Source: Candidatus Altimarinota bacterium (GTDB lineage: Bacteria > Patescibacteriota > Gracilibacteria > Absconditabacterales > Absconditicoccaceae). From it: a DNA stretch of 5,307 nt. Both the position numbers and the translations under genes were made by a program. The notes below the pieces were generated by a model. It worked only from the letters and a program-made list of their open reading frames with translations, had not been told where the DNA came from and searched no databases. The DNA lies in contig JAMOTU010000079.1 in assembly GCA_027062165.1 (NCBI GenBank), positions 1 through 5,307 on the forward strand. The letters are read 5' to 3'. Below, piece after piece: positions 1 through 5,307 of the stretch (position 1 is its first letter; every line of letters begins with the position of its first letter).

Positions 1-498
1 CAACTTTATAGAGTTTTAGATACTTCTCATACACATACTGGTAGATGATCTGCTACATATACTTTTAGAGTTAAAAATTTAAAAACAGGTAATGTTAAAG
101 ATGTTACTTATAAATCTTGAGCAGAATTGGAAGCTGCTGAAGTAAGCACAAAGAATGCTGTGTATCTTTATAATACTGGTGATACATATGCTTTTATGGA
201 GAATGATACTTCCGAAATATATGAAATACCTGCTGATCAGATAGAGGATATTATACCTTATCTTAAAGAAAATTTAGATGTATTTTTGATGATTCATGAA
301 GGTAATGTTATTGGTGTTATTTTGCCGACTACAATAGAATATAAAATAATAGAAACTGTACCTGGTGTAAAAGGAGATAGAGCTACTACTTGAAAGAAAT
401 GGGCTAAACTTGAAACGGGTTTAGAAGTGCAAGTTCCTTTGCATAAAAAAGAGTGAGACACTGTTATAGTAAATACTTTAACTGGAGAAGCTAGTTAA
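1..498 (+). CDS. efp: Translation elongation factor P (EF-P), 5'-truncated by window edge; TGA read as Gly
   Basis: EF-P binds between the P and E sites and helps the ribosome form peptide bonds at polyproline stretches. The 165 visible residues align along the family: the end of the KOW-like domain I (about 1-45), OB domain II (46-107, with VYLYNTGDTYAFM) and OB domain III (108-165, with PGVKGD and KLETGLEVQVPL). About 20 N-terminal residues lie outside the window, judged from the E. coli protein (about 188 aa). The domain I loop that reaches the P-site tRNA reads HTGRGSA, so the residue matching E. coli Lys34 is Arg (bases 43-45). The glycine after it is TGA. Four in-frame TGA codons (46, 118, 391, 454) all fall at plausible glycines. 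The frame ends at TAA 496-498, 29 bases before the rRNA methyltransferase gene, suggesting co-transcription. The family call is very secure; the modification state of the tip cannot be read here. Confidence 0.96.
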
Positions 499-527
499 AA
501 TTTATTTTAAATTAGTGTAATTTTCTT

Positions 528-2072
528 ATGAGAAGAAATAAAATTCTTAAAAATATAAAAATAGAAAAAATTTGATATGGTGGAGTATGAATCTCCACCT
601 TTTCTAATGGTAAAAAAATAATTGTTAAGTGAGGAGTGTTACCTGAATCAGTGGTAGATTGTAGAGTATTAAAGAATAAAAAAGACTATATAGAATGTCA
701 ACTTTTGAAATATGTCAGATTACCTAAATGGCTAGAAATAATTGATAAAACTAATTTGTGTAGCCACAATATGATTTTGGAATATTTTTGAAAAAAATGA
801 TGTGATGTTGGATGTTGATGATGTAAGTGGCAGATTATTCCTTACGAAAAACAATTAGAATTTAAATTTGAAGTTTTTAAAGATAGTTTTAGATATATTT
901 GGGATAATGTTAAAGATAAGATAGAAAATATTTTACCATCTCCAGAAATTTTTGGTTATAGGAATAAAGTAGAGTTTAGTTTTTGATATTGCAATAAAAA
1001 AGAGATGTCCGAAGATAATAGTCAGATGATAACTGATGATGAATTGTTTTTATCATCGATAGGATTTCATAGACAAGGAAGATGGGATCAAGTAGTAGAT
1101 GTTAATCAATGTTTTTTAATTTCTAAGAAAGCTAATGAAATATATAGATATTTAAAAAATTTTTTAAAGAAATTTTGATTACCGAATTATAACCAAAAAA
1201 CGCATGAATGAGTATATAGACATTTAGTGATAAGACAAGGATTTAACACGTCGCAATTTTTAGTAAATTTAGTGATAGCTACAGAAAACAATCTAGCAAA
1301 AAAATATAAGACAGAAATTCAAAATCTTAAAAAGACAATAAAAGATGATCAGTTTATTCAAAGAAATATATCAACTTTTATTATTACATATAATAATGGT
1401 TTGGCAGATGTTGTAAAATGAAAAGACATTCAGATAGAAATATTGCAGTGAAATGGTTATATTTTTGAAAAATTGAATATTCAATGAGAAGATTTAACTT
1501 TTAGAATATCTCCTTTTAGTTTTTTTCAAACAAATACTCTAGGGGCTCAAAAATTGTTTTGACAAGCTGTAGATTATATTAAAGCTTTTAGATCAAAAAA
1601 TGGTTATGATTATATATTTGATCTTTATTGTTGAACATGAACAATATGAATTGCGTTATTGAAGTTAGGAATATGAAAAAATTTGATTGGTGTAGAATTG
1701 ATAGAAGAAGCTATAAGAGACGCACGGATTAATGCTGAATTAAATGGTTTAAAATCTAGATCTTATTTTGTAAGCGGTAAAGCAGAAAAAATAATTTTTT
1801 GAGATGAAAATATAAAATCAAAATTAGAAAGAATTTGATTAATAGTTGTAGATCCTCCTAGAGATGGGCTTCATAAAAAGGTAGTAGAATTTTTGATAAA
1901 TTTGAAAAAGAAATATAAATATGATTTGTTATATATTTCTTGTAATCCTGTAACTTTAGCGAGAGATACTAAAATGTTCTTGGATAGTGGATTGTTTGAA
2001 TTGAAAGTTTTGAGACCTGTGGATATGTTTCCTCATACTCATCATATAGAAAATATTGCTTTTTTTAATTAG
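528..2072 (+). CDS. rlmD: 23S rRNA (uracil-5-)-methyltransferase, TrmA/RumA family (RlmD-like), code 25
   Basis: SAM-dependent enzyme expected to methylate C5 of a 23S rRNA uridine (U1939 in E. coli RlmD). The 514 residues show, in order: an N-terminal TRAM RNA-binding domain (about 8-60, with IEKIGYGGVGI); a cysteine set C92-x3-C96-x2-C99 followed by C195, with an extra C78 (probable [4Fe-4S] ligands); SPFSFFQTN with Q334; SAM motif DLYCGTGTIGI at 365-375; VVDPPRDGL around D442; SCNP with nucleophile C472; and FPHTHHIE with the general base E508. Twenty TGA codons are read as Gly, including G369, G371 and G374 of the SAM loop. An in-frame TAG at 513-515 makes ATG 528 the first possible start, and TRAM begins just after it. 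It is longer than E. coli RlmD (433 aa). No Shine-Dalgarno is visible. The family is certain. The exact target uridine (RlmD, RlmC or RlmCD type) is inferred; the cysteine set argues against TrmA itself. Confidence 0.94.
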
Positions 2073-2088
2073 AATTTTTATTTGGATA

Positions 2089-2373
2089 ATGAAAAATAGA
2101 GATTTTTATCCTGTTTGTAAATGTTTAATACCTTATTGATTGAAATTAGAAGAAGTTGCTAAAGTTTATCTTACAAATAAAGAATGTGAAGCAATAAGGT
2201 TAAAAGATATTCAATGATTTTCTATTGTTGAATGAGCTAAAAAAATGTGAGTTTCTAAATCTACTTTTTCAAATTTACGGAGAAAAGCACATAAAAAGTT
2301 GGCTGAAGCTATTATTTTTGGTAAATGAATAATTTTGGGCTGCGAAGATAACGAAGAATTTGACAAAAAATAA
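2089..2373 (+). CDS. UPF0251 (DUF134) helix-turn-helix protein, code 25
   Basis: Small putative DNA-binding protein of 94 residues, matching the UPF0251/DUF134 pattern: LEEVAKVYLTNKECEAIRL (about 20-38), then the helix-turn-helix from Q42 to L63 with GAKKMGVSKSTF, then KKLAEAI and a GKGIILG tail near 78-84. The fold resembles sigma-70 region 4. Members are usually somewhat longer; this one has a shortened N-terminus that keeps two cysteines (C10, C12), as family members often carry Cys there. Five TGA codons read as Gly, including G54 in the turn of the HTH. Codon 64 is CGG, where relatives usually have a hydrophobic residue. The start is the first ATG, 16 bases after the methyltransferase stop, so it is probably co-transcribed with it; no convincing ribosome binding site precedes it. 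The last codons overlap the promoter of the next gene. Regulatory targets are unknown, and transcriptional regulation is inferred from the fold only. Confidence 0.85.
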
Positions 2374-2387
2374 AACATTGTTATAAT
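2360..2387 (+). promoter_or_regulatory. Consensus sigma-70-type promoter for the large unknown gene
   Basis: TTGACA (2360-2365) and TATAAT (2382-2387) are both perfect consensus hexamers separated by 16 bases. The bases just before the -10 (2379-2381) are TGT, matching the TG extended -10 element. The -35 lies inside the last codons of the upstream HTH gene. Transcription would begin near 2393-2395, leaving a leader of about 30 bases before ATG 2423. In AT-rich DNA a TATAAT alone means little, but the combination with TTGACA at proper spacing is unlikely to be chance. Confidence 0.8.
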
Positions 2388-2413
2388 TTTAAGAGAATTT
2401 ATTTTATAATTTT
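2381..2413 (+). repeat. 10-base direct repeat carrying two TATAAT boxes
   Basis: TTATAATTTT occurs at 2381-2390 and again at 2404-2413, 23 bases apart. The first copy is the -10 of the promoter described here. The second contains a perfect TATAAT (2405-2410) but has no recognisable -35 or TG extension. It may be a weak second start giving a very short leader, or simply AT-rich chance. Confidence 0.35.
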
Positions 2414-2422
2414 GTTTATTCT

Positions 2423-5307
2423 ATGTCTAATCATAAAAAAAATCAGCAGCCAGATGAACAAGAAAAGTTAGAAAATGGAGAGGTAAAAAATGTAGAAAAT
2501 GCTTTGAATATCTTAACTAAAGAGATAGTAGATGACTTTATAGAGTTAGTAAAATCTTGAAATATTAATTTGTGAACTAGTAACTTTGGAGAAGTATTTG
2601 TTAATTTTTTGAGAAGTAAAAGGCCTGAACTTTTTGAGAAGTTAAAAAAATCTCTTTGAAAGATTGACTGACTAACCTGGGAAGATATAAAAGATTTATA
2701 TTTAGAAAGTCATTCTACTTTGGAAGTGTTATTAACTAAGGAGATATTTAAAAATTTGAAATTAAAAGATGCTGTTAGATGAGTAGTAAAAGTTTTCGTT
2801 GATAAAATAGAGAATTTGTTATCATCAGATCCTAATTATCAACAATTATATCAGCCAATAATTTTAGATTTAAAAAATGAAGTAAATACCCAACAATTAA
2901 ATACTTCAGACGAAGTGGAGAATTTTCTGGATTATGTTAGAAGCAAATTTAATGATTTATTAACTAATATTCCCAATTTAAAATTGAAGAATAAGTTAAG
3001 AAAACTTAAAGCTACAAATAAAGAGATTATAAAAGCTCTAAAAGATTTAGGGATCATTACCGAAGCTGAAGCTGTTTTGATATGAAATGGTGATATATGA
3101 GGTATTATAAAAAATACTCGTGAAGTTTTAAAGGAGAAGATATTAAGTAGTATATCTCAAGATAAATTAGAACAATTAAATGATCTTTTAGAAAATTTAC
3201 TTTTTGCTAATGTAGTAGATTTTATTTATAATAGTAAGGAAAAGTTAGATTCTACAATAGCTTATTTGAGAAATGGCTTTAAGGTACCTAGTTTGTCTGA
3301 AGTTGTAAATTTTGATTCAGACAGTTTCTTAAATTGGCTGTCAAATAGTCCTTTTTTAGTTCAGCTTATGCAAATAAAGCCTTGTGCTAAATATTTGAAT
3401 GGTGATACCACAAAAAAGCAAGAGTGTTATAAAACATTAATAGAAGAAAATTTAGATTTGTTTAAAAAATTGTTTGTAGAGTATATCAAAAATGTTAATT
3501 GACAGCTAGGTCAAGTTCTTGAAAAAGTTATTATACAAAATAAAAATATATCCGAGCAGGACAAGCAAATTTTGGTTAATACTTTTTATGGAGATAGATT
3601 TAAGGAGCATTTGTTAGATATTTTAACTATTTCTTATAATCTTTCTGATAATGAAAGGAATTCAATTAGAAATATTTTGAACCAATTGTTAGATTTTTCA
3701 AATAATAAGTTAATTTTGAGAACTTATAATGGGGAAAACATTGAGATAGATGTTAAGAAAGATTTATATTTTTGTCAGGATAGTTGTGATTTAAAAGAAG
3801 TAAATGATCTTTTAAATTTGTATCCTGTTTTGGATTTTGAGTTTGTAAATTTAGAAAATAGTCCTGTTTTAAAAATTTTTGAAAATGATTTAATAAAAAT
3901 AAAGGATATAGAAGTTTCTCCTTATCAGAAAGTTAAGATTAGAGATAATAAATGACAAGAAATAGAGTGATATCTAAATCTTGCAATCGATGATAATGGA
4001 AATCAAATAGTAGAGATTTTAAGAAAACCAATTTATGAGGTTAATAAAGCAGATAATGTGATACAAACGTTGTCTTTAGAAGATATAGATAAAGTTATTC
4101 CGTTAGAGCCTTTGAAGTATAGAATCAATACAGAACAAGAAGCTTTTAAAAAATTTATTTTAACCTTTCCTCAGTTTATTTCAGAAAAAGTAGCTAAATA
4201 TCTAGAGGATGAACAAGTAAAGAGTAAAATAGATGATATGTTACCCAGAACTGAGAATAAAGAATATAATCAAGTAAAAGAAAAACTACAAGAAAATAAA
4301 GAGACAATAAAAGGTATTCTTAAGGAAATAAATTATGAATTGTGAAAATTGCAATGAGAGGAGTTTAAAATAAATAATCTTGAAGATTTAAAGAAATATT
4401 GTTTAATGGTCCAAGCAGAACATATTTGAATAAAATGATATGAAAATGAATTTATTCAAGTTTTAATTAAGGATATTGGCAATGACAAAGTAGTAGTTAA
4501 TTTTGAATGATGAATAAAAGATATACCAGACGATAAAAAACAGATAGAGATAGATTTGAGGAATTTTCCAGATTTTTTGAAACGTTTAAATATGAAATTT
4601 AAGTCATTTAAGTATACAAAGTTAGGGAATTATCAACAATTTGAAAATCGATATAATAATACTCCTGATTTGTGGCTAGAGAGTAAATATAAAGTAAATT
4701 GGCAAAGACGACAAAATTCTACAAAAGTAGAAAACAAAAAAATTTATAAAAAAGATAATGATGAACGAAAAGAAATTAAATATTTTGTTAAATGATACAA
4801 GAAAACTGATGAAAATGATGATTTAAAAGATCAAATTGCGATATATTCTGTGGTTTTGTGAGATAATTGATATGAGCTAAGAGTTTGTCAAGAAATTGAT
4901 ATTAAAAAGTGAGATTGCATTAGATGGAAGAAAATTAAGTCAGATATGTCTTATAATCATCTTATTATGTGGTTAACAGACGAAACGGAATTTTATCCTA
5001 TGACAGATGAGGAATTTAAAATTAAGATAAATAATATTTACAATAAAAATGATAATATAGGAAAATTGTGATGGAATTGGTTTTCTATATCTACTTTACT
5101 TTTTAGTGTTAAAAATATAGTAAATGCTGTTAAACATCATTTTGAAGAAGATAAAGAGATAAAATCTGCTTTGGTTTATCAAAGATTAGTAAATCTGCTT
5201 CCTTGATGATCTTGGATGATATTTGAAATTTTTGAAGAATTAAAAGATGAGGCTTGAGCAGAATTGGATTCTAGGATTTGGTGATATATAAATAAATTTA
5301 AAAATAG
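2423..5307 (+). CDS. Large hypothetical protein, 3' end outside window; code 25
   Basis: I do not recognise this gene. The frame is open from ATG 2423 to the right edge (961 codons, last codon incomplete) with 25 TGA codons read as Gly and no TAA or TAG. By hand count TGA is its main glycine codon (25 against 15 GGN). ATG 2423 is the first start after the in-frame TAA at 2390-2392. No signal peptide or membrane segment is visible, so it is probably cytosolic. Residues 1-440 are charged and mostly helical. Cysteines occur at 321 and 335 and as C451-x3-C455. From about 494 to 870 three beta-rich segments alternate with helical linkers, one of them Lys/Glu/Asn-rich (about 590-650). After 870 the chain is helical again and has several Trp residues, with the WNWFSISTLLF stretch near 880. 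It has its own consensus promoter and no Shine-Dalgarno. All five of its CGN codons lie at residues 233, 721, 743, 763 and 782. It could be a scaffold or a lineage-specific structural protein; nothing visible assigns a function. Confidence 0.88.

Noticed and set aside
478..521. Promoter for the methyltransferase between efp and ATG 528
   Set aside because: TGTAAT at 516-521 resembles a -10, but there is no acceptable -35 at the right distance; co-transcription with efp is simpler.
528..2072. Methyltransferase as a degraded pseudogene or selenoprotein
   Set aside because: All family motifs are intact in a single frame and TGA replaces Gly, not Cys; there are no frameshifts or TAA/TAG stops.
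2374..2422. Rho-independent terminator after the HTH gene
   Set aside because: Only A/T palindromes such as TTATAA are present; there is no GC-containing stem followed by a T run.
127..4795. Several short standard-code ORFs (for example 127-393, 1227-1421, 2816-3085, 3572-3955) as separate small genes
   Set aside because: Each lies in frame within one of the longer TGA = Gly genes and is bounded by a recoded TGA, so they are fragments and not genes.
116..5268. 16-base identical match CTTGAGCAGAATTGGA at 116-131 and 5253-5268
   Set aside because: Both copies encode Gly-Ala-Glu-Leu in frame within unrelated proteins, and the flanks differ; chance similarity is more likely than a mobile element or assembly end repeat.
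1..5307. TGA as tryptophan (Mycoplasma code, table 4)
   Set aside because: TGA positions in EF-P, the methyltransferase and DUF134 match conserved glycines, while conserved Trp sites such as CKWQ use TGG.
1..5307. Minus-strand genes, tRNA/rRNA genes, CRISPR arrays, insertion sequences
   Set aside because: The plus strand is almost fully coding, and I saw no repeat array, tRNA-like fold, transposase motif or terminal inverted repeats.

Overview
The window comes from a low-GC bacterium that reads UGA as glycine (NCBI translation table 25 or its relative table 37). This points to the Patescibacteria/CPR lineages Absconditabacteria (SR1) or Gracilibacteria (BD1-5). Under the standard code every gene is broken by TGA. 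With TGA = Gly the whole window resolves into four tightly packed plus-strand genes that end at TAA, TAG, TAA and the window edge. By hand count there are about 54 in-frame TGA codons (4, 20, 5 and 25 per gene). Many sit at glycines that are nearly invariant in known families, for example the SAM-binding loop of the methyltransferase, so the recoding is firm. Whether CGA/CGG also mean Trp (table 37) is left open by the sequence.

Layout: (1) 1-498, the 3' part of efp, translation elongation factor P, lacking about 20 N-terminal residues beyond the left edge; its tip residue is arginine. (2) 528-2072, a complete TrmA/RumA-family 23S rRNA (uracil-5-)-methyltransferase of 514 residues with a TRAM domain, a probable Fe-S cysteine set and an intact catalytic C-terminus. 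(3) 2089-2373, a 94-residue UPF0251/DUF134 helix-turn-helix protein. (4) 2423 to the right edge, the first 961 residues of a large, predicted cytosolic, mostly helical protein that I do not recognise.

Genes 1-3 are separated by only 29 and 16 bases with no convincing internal promoter or terminator, so they probably form one transcript. The first two both serve ribosome function (peptide-bond rescue at polyproline and 23S rRNA methylation). Gene 4 has its own near-perfect sigma-70-type promoter (TTGACA, 16-base spacer, TG-extended TATAAT) that overlaps the end of gene 3, so it is a separate or additional transcription unit. None of the three visible starts has a clear Shine-Dalgarno sequence.

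I see no RNA genes, mobile elements, CRISPR arrays or credible minus-strand genes, and no gene-free stretch longer than 49 bases. The points most worth following are the unknown large protein with three weakly similar beta-rich segments, the arginine-tipped EF-P, the shifted Fe-S cysteine spacing, and the conflicting evidence on the CGG codon.
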